From: Sphingomonas bacterium
Lineage (GTDB): Bacteria > Pseudomonadota > Alphaproteobacteria > Sphingomonadales > Sphingomonadaceae
Reading direction: 5' to 3'
DNA: 6,623 nt
NCBI GenBank assembly: GCA_026785645.1
Contig: JAJAZM010000185.1
Location: 1 to 6,623 of the forward strand
Shown here: in pieces, positions 1-5,943 of the stretch
Numbering within the stretch: the first letter of the stretch is position 1
Layout: the number at the start of each line of letters is the position of its first letter
Made by a program: the position numbers and the translations under genes
The notes under the pieces: model-generated
What the model was told of the DNA's origin: nothing
The model's database searches: none
What the model saw: only the letters and a program-made list of their open reading frames with translations

Positions 1-1
1 G

Positions 2-214
2 CTCGCGGTGCCCGAAACCAAGACCTCGCCTTATTATGCCGATGTGATGGAAGGCAGCGATCTTCCGCGCATCGTGCTCGACCAGATCGAGCATTTCTTC
101 ACCCATTACAAAGACCTCGAGCCCGAGAAATGGGTCCGGGTGGGTAAGTGGGGCAATCGCGAGGAAGCCTATCGCGTGGTCGAAGATGCGTTGGAGCGCG
201 CGCGGAAACGCTGA
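2..214 (+). CDS. ppa: Inorganic pyrophosphatase, C-terminal part (5' end outside window)
   Basis: This is the C-terminal 70 codons of a soluble family I inorganic pyrophosphatase, the cytoplasmic enzyme that hydrolyses pyrophosphate to two phosphates and so pulls biosynthetic reactions forward. The visible part matches the end of the bacterial family closely: a VPETKTSPYY stretch, then the helix IEHFFTHYKDLEP and the motif KWVRVGKWG, followed by a charged C-terminal helix ending in RARKR. The E. coli enzyme has the same order (HFFEHYKDLE, KWVKV). The metal-binding aspartates lie upstream of the window and cannot be checked. The frame is open to the left edge, so the GTG at position 8 is an internal valine and not a start. 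The stop is TGA at 212-214. The gene converges on the receptor gene, whose last 46 bases overlap it on the other strand. Confidence 0.93.
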   Translation, partial: LAVPETKTSPYYADVMEGSDLPRIVLDQIEHFFTHYKDLEPEKWVRVGKWGNREEAYRVVEDALERARKR

Positions 215-2589
215 GGCAGGAATAATTTGCGGACACTGACCACGACGGTACGTCCGGTTGGGTCGAGTAGGCCCGGCTGATAGCTCAACGGGACATCGCC
301 GAAGTCATCGCGCACCTTGGGCCGAGCGTTGAAGATATTATCGACTTCCAGCCGGACCGAACTGCCGAATAGCCATCGATGCTTCGCCACCAGGTCGAAC
401 CGCTCGCCGAGATTGGCGAACAGGCGAAGATCGACGGTGGTCAGTGGCGCAAATTTTAGATTGCCATTGGTCCCGCCTTCGACCCGCGTGCCGCTACGCC
501 AATTGCCCGACAGGCGCGCGCCAAAGCCGTTGTTCGACCAGCCAGTCTGAAGCTCGACGCGGTGACGCGGAGTTCCGCCCGACTGGCCACTGGCGTCGCC
601 GCCGAGAAAGTCGAGCTTGGGCAGGCCGTCGCGGATCGTCGCTTCGTCGACCAACGTGACGGTATGGGTCAGCGACAATTGCAGGCGGCCGCGGTTGGCA
701 CCGCCCCCGCCGAATCCACCCCCGCCGAACCCGCGACCGCCGCCGCCGCCGCCAACCCGATCGGGCCGAGCCCCACCTTCTGGACCACCGCCTTCGGTAG
801 AGACGGGCTGGCCCGGCGCAGTCCGGCCCGGCGGAGCTTGGCCCGCCGGAGCCTGGCCGCCCGGCGGGGTGAAGCGGGCGCGGAGTTGCTGGATTTGCTC
901 AGGCGAGGGCCGTGCCGACTTCAACGGCTTGGTGAAATCGAAGCCCCACCGCAGCACCTGTCGCCGCGACTGGTCATAATTGACCGGGCGGAAATCGACG
1001 CTGACCAGATTGTCGCCGCCATCGCGGATGAAGCGATCGCGAAAGGCGGCCTCGAGGGCCGCGCTTGGTCCGGGCAGGCTGGAAATCGGACGGTCGGTGG
1101 TCGAGCTGACATAATCGGCGCGCAGGCGCAGGTCGGTGTCGGCAAACGGCTTGTAATTGGCACCAAGCTTGAACACCGAGCGGCGATCGGCAGCGAGCGC
1201 GGGATTGCCGCCGCTGATCGCGGTGACATTGACGGTCTGTCCAGTCTTGAAATCGAACACGCGGGTGTCGGCGGTCTCGACCATCGGATCGCCCAGTTGC
1301 GCGATCGACGGCGCCCCTTCCTCGCGGGTCCAGCTGGCAATCAAATTGAGCCGGTCTAGCGGGGTCCAGTTGAGCCCCGCACCATAAGTGGTCAGGGTTC
1401 CGAAATCGGACAATTGCTCAAGCTCGACATTAGCATTGGCGGTGAGCCGGCCGATCGGGCTGTTGCGAAGGACCGGCAAATCGAGATTGATCGAGCCATT
1501 GCCGCGGTTCCGGCGGCTTGAATCGAGCGTCAGCGTATCGACCGCGATCTTGATCGTTGCGCTCGCGTCGCCCGCGGGCAGCTTGAACAGCGGGCCGCTG
1601 GCGGTCGTGTCGATCCCGCCCGAGGTGCGGGTCGATCGGGCCTTGTCGGTCACGCTTTCGGAGCGGTCGCTGTGACTGGTCGAACGCGACCAGTCGGCAT
1701 TGCCGATTGCCGACCACCGCCATTTGCCTTTGGTGCCATTGAAGGTGAGGCCGACGCGCGCGCCGTTGTTGCTCGTGTCGCGGAGCAACGGCGCGGTGTC
1801 GAAGCCAAGCCCCGATTTTCCGTCGCTATGTTCGATCTCGGCATTCACCGTGGCGCCGACATCGCCGAGGATGGTGCGGGTCGCGGTGACGCTGCCGCGC
1901 GCCAGCCGACGTGTCCCCACCAAACTGCGGAAGCCGCGCTGGTCGATCTCGCCGGGGCCAAGCGGCGCAATGTCGACGCCGCGCTCATCCTCGTCGATTG
2001 CGCCATTGGCTTCGGCGTGGAGGTTGATGGTGGTGCGCTTATCGCGGTTGATCTGGAGGCGAGTGGCATCGGCCAGGCCGGTAACATAACCGCCATCGGT
2101 CGCGGCACCGGCGTCGGCGCGGACTGCGGTCGAGTTGAAGCGGCGACGAAGAACGAAATTGACCACCCGCTGGTCAGCGCGATAGCCATATTTGAGCGCC
2201 ACTTCCTCGGGCAGGATATCGACCCGCTCGATCGCCTCGGGCGGGATGTCGCGCAGTTCGCGGAAGCTGGAGATGCGCTGGCCGTTGAGCAACAGCACCG
2301 GCTGTCCCGCTCCGCGACCGCGCGCGCTTCCGATCTGGGGGGCGATGGCGGCCAGCAATTCGGTAATGCTGGTCGCGCCGGTGGCGCGGATGTCGCGAAT
2401 GTTGAGCTGGTTCTCGGGCGGGATATCGCCGATCACGGTGGCTCTGGCGCGCTGGCCGACGACGACGATCGCTTCCTCGTCCGGCTCCTCGTCGGCGGTG
2501 GTCACACTGGGAGCATCATATGCCGGCTGCTGCGCCAACGCCGGCGCGGCGGTGGTGGAAGCTAGCAATATCAATAGTTTACGGGTCAT
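169..2589 (-). CDS. TonB-dependent outer-membrane receptor with glycine-rich barrel insert
   Basis: This is an 806-residue TonB-dependent receptor, an outer-membrane barrel that imports a ligand using energy from TonB-ExbBD; the ligand cannot be read from the sequence. Residues 1-20 form a signal peptide ending in APALAQ. An acidic linker and a TonB-box-like EEAIVVVGQR (38-47) follow, then the plug (about 50-150) with QPVLLLNGQRI and the segment PPEAIERVDILPEEVALKYG. The barrel runs from about 155 to 790, with SGGNPALAADRR near 459-470 and the typical end VRLEVDNIFN (745-754) and VRKLF (786-790). A Gly/Pro/Ala-rich insert covers about 576-632. Sixteen residues continue past the usual terminal phenylalanine. 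The frame stays open upstream to 3579, but the signal peptide fixes the start at 2589. No clear Shine-Dalgarno precedes it. The gene lies 86 bases downstream of the SMR gene on the same strand and may be partly co-transcribed. I infer a sphingomonad-specific receptor subfamily. Confidence 0.9.
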   Translation of the reverse strand: MTRKLLILLASTTAAPALAQQPAYDAPSVTTADEEPDEEAIVVVGQRARATVIGDIPPENQLNIRDIRATGATSITELLAAIAPQIGSARGRGAGQPVLLLNGQRISSFRELRDIPPEAIERVDILPEEVALKYGYRADQRVVNFVLRRRFNSTAVRADAGAATDGGYVTGLADATRLQINRDKRTTINLHAEANGAIDEDERGVDIAPLGPGEIDQRGFRSLVGTRRLARGSVTATRTILGDVGATVNAEIEHSDGKSGLGFDTAPLLRDTSNNGARVGLTFNGTKGKWRWSAIGNADWSRSTSHSDRSESVTDKARSTRTSGGIDTTASGPLFKLPAGDASATIKIAVDTLTLDSSRRNRGNGSINLDLPVLRNSPIGRLTANANVELEQLSDFGTLTTYGAGLNWTPLDRLNLIASWTREEGAPSIAQLGDPMVETADTRVFDFKTGQTVNVTAISGGNPALAADRRSVFKLGANYKPFADTDLRLRADYVSSTTDRPISSLPGPSAALEAAFRDRFIRDGGDNLVSVDFRPVNYDQSRRQVLRWGFDFTKPLKSARPSPEQIQQLRARFTPPGGQAPAGQAPPGRTAPGQPVSTEGGGPEGGARPDRVGGGGGGRGFGGGGFGGGGANRGRLQLSLTHTVTLVDEATIRDGLPKLDFLGGDASGQSGGTPRHRVELQTGWSNNGFGARLSGNWRSGTRVEGGTNGNLKFAPLTTVDLRLFANLGERFDLVAKHRWLFGSSVRLEVDNIFNARPKVRDDFGDVPLSYQPGLLDPTGRTVVVSVRKLFLPQRFRARSNASSTTR
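694..864 (-). repeat. Low-complexity Gly/Pro/Ala-rich segment inside the receptor gene
   Basis: These bases encode receptor residues 576-632. The segment starts with repeated GQAP-type units (GGQAPAGQAPPGRTAPGQP) and ends with glycine runs (GGGGGGRGFGGGGFGGGG). It sits between two barrel strands and is followed directly by RLQLSLTHTV, so it is probably an extended loop or an unstructured insert and not a barrel strand. The reading frame is kept through it. Similar glycine runs occur at this place in related sphingomonad receptors (from memory of the family). At DNA level it is a GC-rich run of imperfect short repeats prone to length change. Confidence 0.7.
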
Positions 2590-2626
2590 GGCATCAATAT
2601 TGGCCTGATCGTCCTGAACAAGAAAT

Positions 2627-2639
2627 GGCGGCCGCCGCC
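2627..2639 (-). terminator. Weak hairpin between the SMR and receptor genes
   Basis: The bases GGCGGCCGCCGCC can fold into a 5-base-pair GC stem with a 3-base loop. On the minus strand it lies about 37 bases after the SMR stop and is followed by a moderately T-rich stretch (ATTTCTTGTT). It could act as a weak terminator or attenuator between the SMR and receptor genes. On the plus strand it is followed by TTTT, but no plus-strand gene ends nearby. The stem is short and the T tract imperfect, so this is tentative. Confidence 0.3.
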
Positions 2640-2675
2640 TTTTCGACCAACGGCGCAGTGGAACGGGATAAACGG

Positions 2676-2990
2676 TCAGGCGAACAATTTGAGCCCGGCG
2701 ATGGCGGCGACGATGGTCAGGATCAGCAGCAAGCGGATCAATGTCGCGGGCTCGTCGAAGAAGGCCATTCCGACCAGCACCGTGCCGACCGCCCCGATCC
2801 CGCCCCACACCGCATAAGCCGTCCCCATCGGGATCGTCCGGGCGGCGATTTGCAGCAGCCCCATGCTCAAGGTGACCGAAGCGATGAACGCCAGTGTCCA
2901 CGGCAGATTGCGGAAATTGTCGACGAAACGAAGCGCGGTGGTGAAGCCGACTTCGAACAATCCGCCGAGGATCAATAATAGCCAGGCCAT
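2676..2990 (-). CDS. Small multidrug resistance (SMR) family transporter, SugE/Gdx-like
   Basis: This is a 104-residue four-helix inner-membrane protein of the SMR family, which works as a dual-topology dimer exchanging protons for guanidinium or quaternary ammonium compounds. The essential membrane glutamate is present at E13 (LLLILGGLFEV). The third-helix loop signature PMGTAYAVWGGIGAVG (54-69) resembles the guanidinium exporter branch, with S42, Y59 and W62 at the expected places. Position 16 is Phe where Gdx proteins carry Trp, and the following TTALRF resembles the EmrE-type TTLMKF, so the substrate class is uncertain. Helices lie at about 3-20, 32-50, 57-76 and 84-102. The start at 2990 gives the family length and has AGGGAG about 6 bases upstream; the frame is open 24 codons further to 3062, but that would overlap the divergent gene. 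The gene is divergent from the DUF1345 gene. No guanidine riboswitch fits in the short leader. Confidence 0.85.
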   Translation of the reverse strand: MAWLLLILGGLFEVGFTTALRFVDNFRNLPWTLAFIASVTLSMGLLQIAARTIPMGTAYAVWGGIGAVGTVLVGMAFFDEPATLIRLLLILTIVAAIAGLKLFA

Positions 2991-2996
2991 GTTCGA

Positions 2997-3002
2997 CTCC
3001 CT
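2997..3002 (-). promoter_or_regulatory. Ribosome binding site of the SMR gene
   Basis: The minus strand reads AAGGGAGTCGAAC immediately before the ATG at 2990. The AGGGAG core, six bases from the start, decides for this ATG over the upstream in-frame start at 3062, which would lie inside the coding sequence of the divergent gene. Confidence 0.65.
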
Positions 3003-3036
3003 TGCTGCAGCGCCATGAATTGCTAGGCATGATCCC

Positions 3037-3702
3037 ATGCCAAGCGCCAAGACCATCGGCAACCGCCTTGCACCGCCGCGTTACCTGCTGTTCGTCACGG
3101 TATTGGCGATCGGCTGGGGAGTCGGGATCAGCATCTTTGGCGGGCCGCGCGGGGTGATGGTCGGCTTCGATATCGCCGCGCTGGCGTTCCTGATTTCGTG
3201 CATCAGCCTGTTCAACGACAGCCCGAAGGAAATGCGCGCCGACGCCAAGGCGAATGACGCCAACCGGGTGATGTTCCTCGGGATCAGCACCGTCCTCAGT
3301 CTGGTGATCCTGGTCACCGTTGGCAGCCAATTGGCGCAAAAAGAAGCATTCGACGCGGTCGAGATTGCGCTGATCGTCGGGACCTTGCTGCTGGTGTGGA
3401 CCTTCGGCAACGCCATCTACACGCTTCACTATGCGCACCTTTATTATAGCGGAGATGATGGCGGGACCGACAAGACGGGGGGCGGGACCGACAAGACCGG
3501 GCTCGATTTCCCCGGCAAGCGCGCCCCCGATTATGCCGATTTCTGCTATTTCGCCTTCACCCTTGGAGTGGCGCTGCAAACTTCCGACGTATGCATCACC
3601 TCACCGCATATCCGCCGCGTGGTCACATTGCATTGCGTCGCGGCATTCTTCTTTAATCTCGGCGTGCTGGCGCTGACCATCAACGTGCTCGGGTCGCGCT
3701 AG
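3037..3702 (+). CDS. DUF1345 family integral membrane protein
   Basis: This is a 221-residue inner-membrane protein of the DUF1345 family, whose function is unknown. Hydrophobic segments lie at about 16-35, 39-59, 78-98, 106-130, 168-183 and 198-217. Family-type signatures are the HYAHLYY motif after the fourth helix (131-137) and DYADFCYFAFTLGVALQTSDV (165-185). A soluble loop of about 28 residues between them contains a short tandem repeat, TDKTGGG then TDKTG, made by a 21-base DNA duplication. The ATG at 3037 is preceded by only a weak TAGG, 9 bases away; the nearby ATG at 3029 is out of frame. The gene is divergent from the SMR gene with 46 bases between the starts, so the promoters probably extend into each other's coding regions. 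Its stop shares a CTAG with the convergent EamA gene. The family assignment is by motif recognition and no activity is implied. Confidence 0.82.
   Translation: MPSAKTIGNRLAPPRYLLFVTVLAIGWGVGISIFGGPRGVMVGFDIAALAFLISCISLFNDSPKEMRADAKANDANRVMFLGISTVLSLVILVTVGSQLAQKEAFDAVEIALIVGTLLLVWTFGNAIYTLHYAHLYYSGDDGGTDKTGGGTDKTGLDFPGKRAPDYADFCYFAFTLGVALQTSDVCITSPHIRRVVTLHCVAAFFFNLGVLALTINVLGSR
3460..3501 (+). repeat. In-frame tandem duplication, two 21-base units
   Basis: Units 3460-3480 and 3481-3501 differ at one base (20 of 21 identical). They begin GGCGGGACCGACAAGAC. Being a multiple of three, the duplication preserves the DUF1345 frame and doubles a GGTDKTG heptapeptide in the loop between the HYAHLYY motif and the DYADF motif. 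It looks like a recent slippage product in a tolerant loop. Confidence 0.85.
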
Positions 3703-4613
3703 ACCGCGGCTTCGAGACTCGGGGTGAGATCCTCGGGCCGGCGTGCGGCGAGGAAGCAGCCGGCGACGATTAGCGCCGCCCCGGCCAAGGTGAACAGTGA
3801 TACGCCCTCGCCGAAGATCAGCCAGCCGAACGCCATCGCCCACAGGAATGAGGTATATTCGGTCGCCGCGAGATAGCTCGCCTCGGCGCGGGCATAGGCC
3901 CACGACAGCAGCAACAGTGACGCGGTCGAGAGGAAGGCGGCGAGCAGGATGAACGGGATCTGGTCGATCGGGGGAAATGCGGCGCCGCCGAACAACGGCC
4001 ACGCCGCGACCAGCAGCAGTGCGACGATGATGTTCTGGAAAAAGGCGATCTCGATCGGCCCGGCGACCTGCGCCTGGCTGCGCATCAGGATGATGTTGAC
4101 CGCATAGCAGATCGCCGAGACGAGGATGGCAATGCTCCCGAGCAGCGCCTCACGCCCGAGATCGGCCTGCGCCTGGCCGATGAAGATCAGCACCACCCCG
4201 GCAAAAGCGACCAGCGACGCGCCGATCGTCTTGCGTCCGATCGTCTCCCCCAGGAAGGCGGCGGCAAGGAACAAGGAGATCAGCGGCGCGATAAAGGCCA
4301 GCGCGATCGCCTGCGCCAGCGGCACCCGCGCCAGCCCCCAGAAGAACAGCATCGCCATGACCGTGGTGAGCGCGCCGCGATAGAGGTGGATCCGCATCGT
4401 CGTGGCCGATGGCCAACTCGGACGGGCAGCGAACAACGTCCCCGCCATCGCCACCCCCGACAGCATCCGCCACAGCATCGTCGGATAGATCCCGAGCGCG
4501 ATCACCAACCCCTTCATCACCGCATCCATCCCCGAGAAAGTCGCGATCCCAAGCGACCCGACGAGGAAGGCGGTGAGCGCAGTGGGGCGGTGGCTGGCCA
4601 TCGTGTCGCCCAT
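3699..4613 (-). CDS. EamA-domain drug/metabolite transporter superfamily permease
   Basis: This is a 304-residue permease of the drug/metabolite transporter superfamily, with two EamA repeats and about ten membrane helices. Such proteins export or import small metabolites across the inner membrane; the substrate here is not predictable. Repeat 1 spans about 14-145 and ends its third helix pair with ALAFIAPLISLFLAAAFLGE (104-123). Repeat 2 spans about 158-290 and carries the equivalent AATEYTSFLWAMAFGWLIFGE block (249-269), so the internal duplication with its conserved Gly-Glu is visible. The C-terminus is a short polar tail, RRPEDLTPSLEAAV. Two starts are possible: 4613 (MGDTMASH) or 4601 (MASH); neither has a strong Shine-Dalgarno, so the N-terminus is uncertain by four residues. 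It lies 59 bases downstream of the protease gene on the same strand, possibly co-transcribed, and ends against the DUF1345 gene. Confidence 0.9.
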   Translation of the reverse strand: MGDTMASHRPTALTAFLVGSLGIATFSGMDAVMKGLVIALGIYPTMLWRMLSGVAMAGTLFAARPSWPSATTMRIHLYRGALTTVMAMLFFWGLARVPLAQAIALAFIAPLISLFLAAAFLGETIGRKTIGASLVAFAGVVLIFIGQAQADLGREALLGSIAILVSAICYAVNIILMRSQAQVAGPIEIAFFQNIIVALLLVAAWPLFGGAAFPPIDQIPFILLAAFLSTASLLLLSWAYARAEASYLAATEYTSFLWAMAFGWLIFGEGVSLFTLAGAALIVAGCFLAARRPEDLTPSLEAAV

Positions 4614-4650
4614 AGCCGAGGCGGACTCGAAAGACAGCGGCGAGAACGCG

Positions 4651-4691
4651 AGCGGATGACCATCCGGGCGTTTTAGCGGATGACCATCCGG
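4651..4691. repeat. 17-base direct repeat, each copy an inverted repeat, at the protease 3' end
   Basis: AGCGGATGACCATCCGG occurs exactly twice, at 4651-4667 and 4675-4691, with start-to-start spacing of 24 bases. Each copy contains CGGATG-AC-CATCCG, a perfect 6-base inverted repeat with a 2-base centre. The right copy encodes the last residues of the protease (RMVIR) and its stop codon; the left copy lies just after that stop. On the plus strand the left copy is followed by GGGCGTTTT. It may be a small duplication of the gene end that creates paired hairpins, perhaps stabilising or terminating the transcript, but no clean T tract follows on the minus strand. Confidence 0.75.
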
Positions 4692-5221
4692 TCCGGTGTC
4701 ATTTCGATCGTTCCCATGCGGCTGAGGAAGCTTTGGCCGAGGAGGGACATTTCGCTTCCTTCGAGGATCGCGCCGTCGACTTTCTCGACCGACTTGCGGC
4801 CGAGCGTGACACGGTCGAGCGTCACCATCTTGCCGCGCACTTCGCCCGAGGCACCGCGGCCGACCGCGGTGAATTCGGTGTTGAAGAAGGGCAGGCCGAC
4901 GCGGCGGGCATCGGCGGCGGACAAGGCCACCCCGCTGGCGCCGGTATCAACGAGGAATTGGACGGTGATGCCATTGACCTGCGCGTCGGCATAGAAATGG
5001 CCGTCGGGACTGCGATCGAGCGTCGTCCCCTGCCCCGACACGACCGACGATGCGAGCGATTCGCCCGAGCCGTCGGGCCTGCCGCCGCGGGAGGCGACGA
5101 TCAGCGTCTTGCCACCCGATCGCTCGGCAGCCGCAGCGGCACGGTCGCTGTTCGACGCCGACGGAAGCATCGCCGCGATCACCGCGCCGAGGAAGATCAT
5201 GAAGAGATACGCCCGCGCCAT
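4673..5221 (-). CDS. Membrane-anchored retropepsin-like (clan AA) aspartic protease
   Basis: This is a 182-residue protein with one N-terminal hydrophobic segment (about 4-20) and a C-terminal retropepsin-like domain (about 66-182), probably facing the periplasm. The catalytic motif FLVDTGASGVALS is at 89-101, with D92 the predicted catalytic aspartate. The family's second landmark, MSLLGQSFLSRMG, is at 158-170 and would form the hydrophobic-hydrophobic-Gly element of the fold. One such domain has a single active-site aspartate, so an active enzyme would have to dimerise, as retroviral proteases do. The architecture matches the bacterial TIGR02281-type clan AA proteins common in alphaproteobacteria; substrates are not known to me. 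Residues 21-65 are an Ala/Ser/Gly-rich linker. The start at 5221 includes the membrane anchor, but there is no clear Shine-Dalgarno. The gene begins 41 bases after the toxin remnant and the EamA gene follows it. Confidence 0.87.
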   Translation of the reverse strand: MARAYLFMIFLGAVIAAMLPSASNSDRAAAAAERSGGKTLIVASRGGRPDGSGESLASSVVSGQGTTLDRSPDGHFYADAQVNGITVQFLVDTGASGVALSAADARRVGLPFFNTEFTAVGRGASGEVRGKMVTLDRVTLGRKSVEKVDGAILEGSEMSLLGQSFLSRMGTIEMTPDRMVIR

Positions 5222-5262
5222 GGCATTGGTCTAGCAATCGAAGGTCAACGAAATGCTAAGGG

Positions 5263-5655
5263 CTACGCTGCGGCCTGAAGGTCGGTCAGCGCGAAGTCAT
5301 TGCCCTTGTAAAGCAAGGGGGCATCGAGCGATTTGGCCAGCGCGTAGGCCATGCAATCGCCGAAGTTGAGCGCGGCCTTGTGGCGGCCTCGGCCGAACCG
5401 ATGGAATGCTTCAGTAGCGAGGTCGGCCATTCCGGGTGTCGAGGAAGCGACCGCGATGCCGAATTCAGCTAGCAATCGACGGACGTCGTCGACCCCCAAA
5501 GTTTCTTATTTTGAAATGGCGACGATCATTGTCTCAAACAACGTCGGAGCGGCGATACGGCTATCCTCCGAACAAGCAAGGATCGACACGAACATCGCCG
5601 CCTCAGGTTCGTCCAAGAGAATCGCGATCAGTGCCGACGCGTCTACGACGATCAA
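5263..5655 (-). pseudogene. vapC: VapC-type PIN-domain toxin interrupted by an in-frame TAA
   Basis: VapC toxins are PIN-domain ribonucleases held inactive by VapB. One frame here covers 131 codons, the normal VapC size. It begins at a TTG (5655-5653) with MIVVDASALIAILLDEPEA and runs to FETMIVAISK, then meets TAA at codon 50 (plus-strand TTA at 5506-5508). The same frame continues ETLGVDDVRRLL and ends normally with LNFGDCMAYALAK and PLLYKGNDFALTDL. Conserved acids lie on both sides of the stop: D5 and E41 before, D100 and D120 after. Neither half can make a complete active site alone. The frame does not shift, so one substitution such as CAA to TAA would explain the break. A 78-residue C-terminal product could start at TTG 5499 but would lack D5 and E41. 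The start overlaps the vapB stop as TTGA, giving translational coupling. Readthrough or a sequencing error is the alternative. Confidence 0.85.
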
Positions 5656-5909
5656 GTAGGAAGCCCATTTTCGTCATAGCCGAGAATCTCGTCGGCGGAC
5701 CTGGAGTCAAGATCGGGTGCCGCAGCCCAGCGCGTCTGAATTTCGGCTACCGCGGCCCTTATCTTGACGATGTCCTTCTTGGGCTTCTCGTCCTTCGCCA
5801 ATTCGTTGCTCACCGCGAGGCGAATTGCGCCGGTGAAGCTAGTGCGGCGGCGGCGCGCGAGCTTGCGGACCAGCGCGTCGGTTTCCGGATCCTTGATGCT
5901 GAGCGCCAT
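5652..5909 (-). CDS. vapB: VapB-type antitoxin, Rv0623-like transcription factor family
   Basis: This is an 85-residue antitoxin that would bind the VapC toxin through its C-terminal part and repress its own promoter through its N-terminal DNA-binding part. The N-terminus MALSIKDPETDALVRKLARR and the C-terminal signature SADEILGYDENGLP (71-84) are typical of the Rv0623/PSK_trans_fac antitoxins paired with PIN toxins. The middle (about 38-52) is rich in lysine. The start at ATG 5909 is chosen because GGAGG lies five bases upstream and family members begin MALSIK or similar; a GTG start at 5921 would add MEDD but would place the ribosome binding site inside the gene. Its TGA stop overlaps the toxin TTG start. 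The antitoxin appears intact although its toxin is broken. It lies 69 bases after ispG on the same strand but has its own promoter and operator-like palindrome. Confidence 0.9.
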   Translation of the reverse strand: MALSIKDPETDALVRKLARRRRTSFTGAIRLAVSNELAKDEKPKKDIVKIRAAVAEIQTRWAAAPDLDSRSADEILGYDENGLPT

Positions 5910-5914
5910 ATCAT

Positions 5915-5919
5915 CCTCC
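5915..5919 (-). promoter_or_regulatory. Ribosome binding site of vapB
   Basis: The minus strand reads GGAGG five bases before ATG 5909. It is the strongest Shine-Dalgarno in the window and settles the antitoxin start at MALSIK, against the GTG at 5921. Confidence 0.8.
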
Positions 5920-5921
5920 AC

Positions 5922-5943
5922 ATTCTATACTCGAGTATAGAAT
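5922..5943. promoter_or_regulatory. Perfect 22-base palindrome, likely VapB operator
   Basis: The half-site ATTCTATACTC is followed immediately by its exact reverse complement, giving a 22-base palindrome with CTCGAG at the centre. It lies 12 bases upstream of the vapB ATG and contains the predicted -10 box and transcription start. Antitoxins of this class usually autorepress by binding palindromes over their promoter, so this is the expected operator; binding is inferred. It is markedly AT-rich compared with its surroundings. Confidence 0.8.

Noticed and set aside
562..2565. Long plus-strand open frames opposite the receptor gene (265 and 297 codons)
   Set aside because: They are antisense shadows of a well-supported receptor in GC-rich DNA, with no recognisable domain.
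2991..3036. Guanidine riboswitch or divergent promoter pair between the SMR and DUF1345 genes
   Set aside because: The gap is only 46 bases, with no recognisable aptamer motif and no convincing -35/-10 pair.
2590..3579. Open frame upstream of the receptor start, giving an apparent 1136-residue protein on the minus strand
   Set aside because: The upstream part is arginine-rich, low-quality sequence that overlaps the SMR gene in another frame and the DUF1345 gene antisense. The signal peptide at 2589 marks the true start.
2676..4613. A coordinated two-transporter system made by the SMR and EamA proteins, which belong to one superfamily
   Set aside because: They are separated by a divergent and convergent DUF1345 gene, are not co-transcribed, and nothing links their substrates.
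4733..5278. 181-codon plus-strand open frame opposite the protease gene
   Set aside because: The opposite strand carries a clear aspartic protease with the DTGAS motif; this frame is its shadow.
5263..5499. A stand-alone 78-residue gene starting at TTG 5499
   Set aside because: It matches only the C-terminal part of a PIN domain, and the missing N-terminus is found in the same frame directly upstream beyond one TAA. It is better described as part of a broken vapC.
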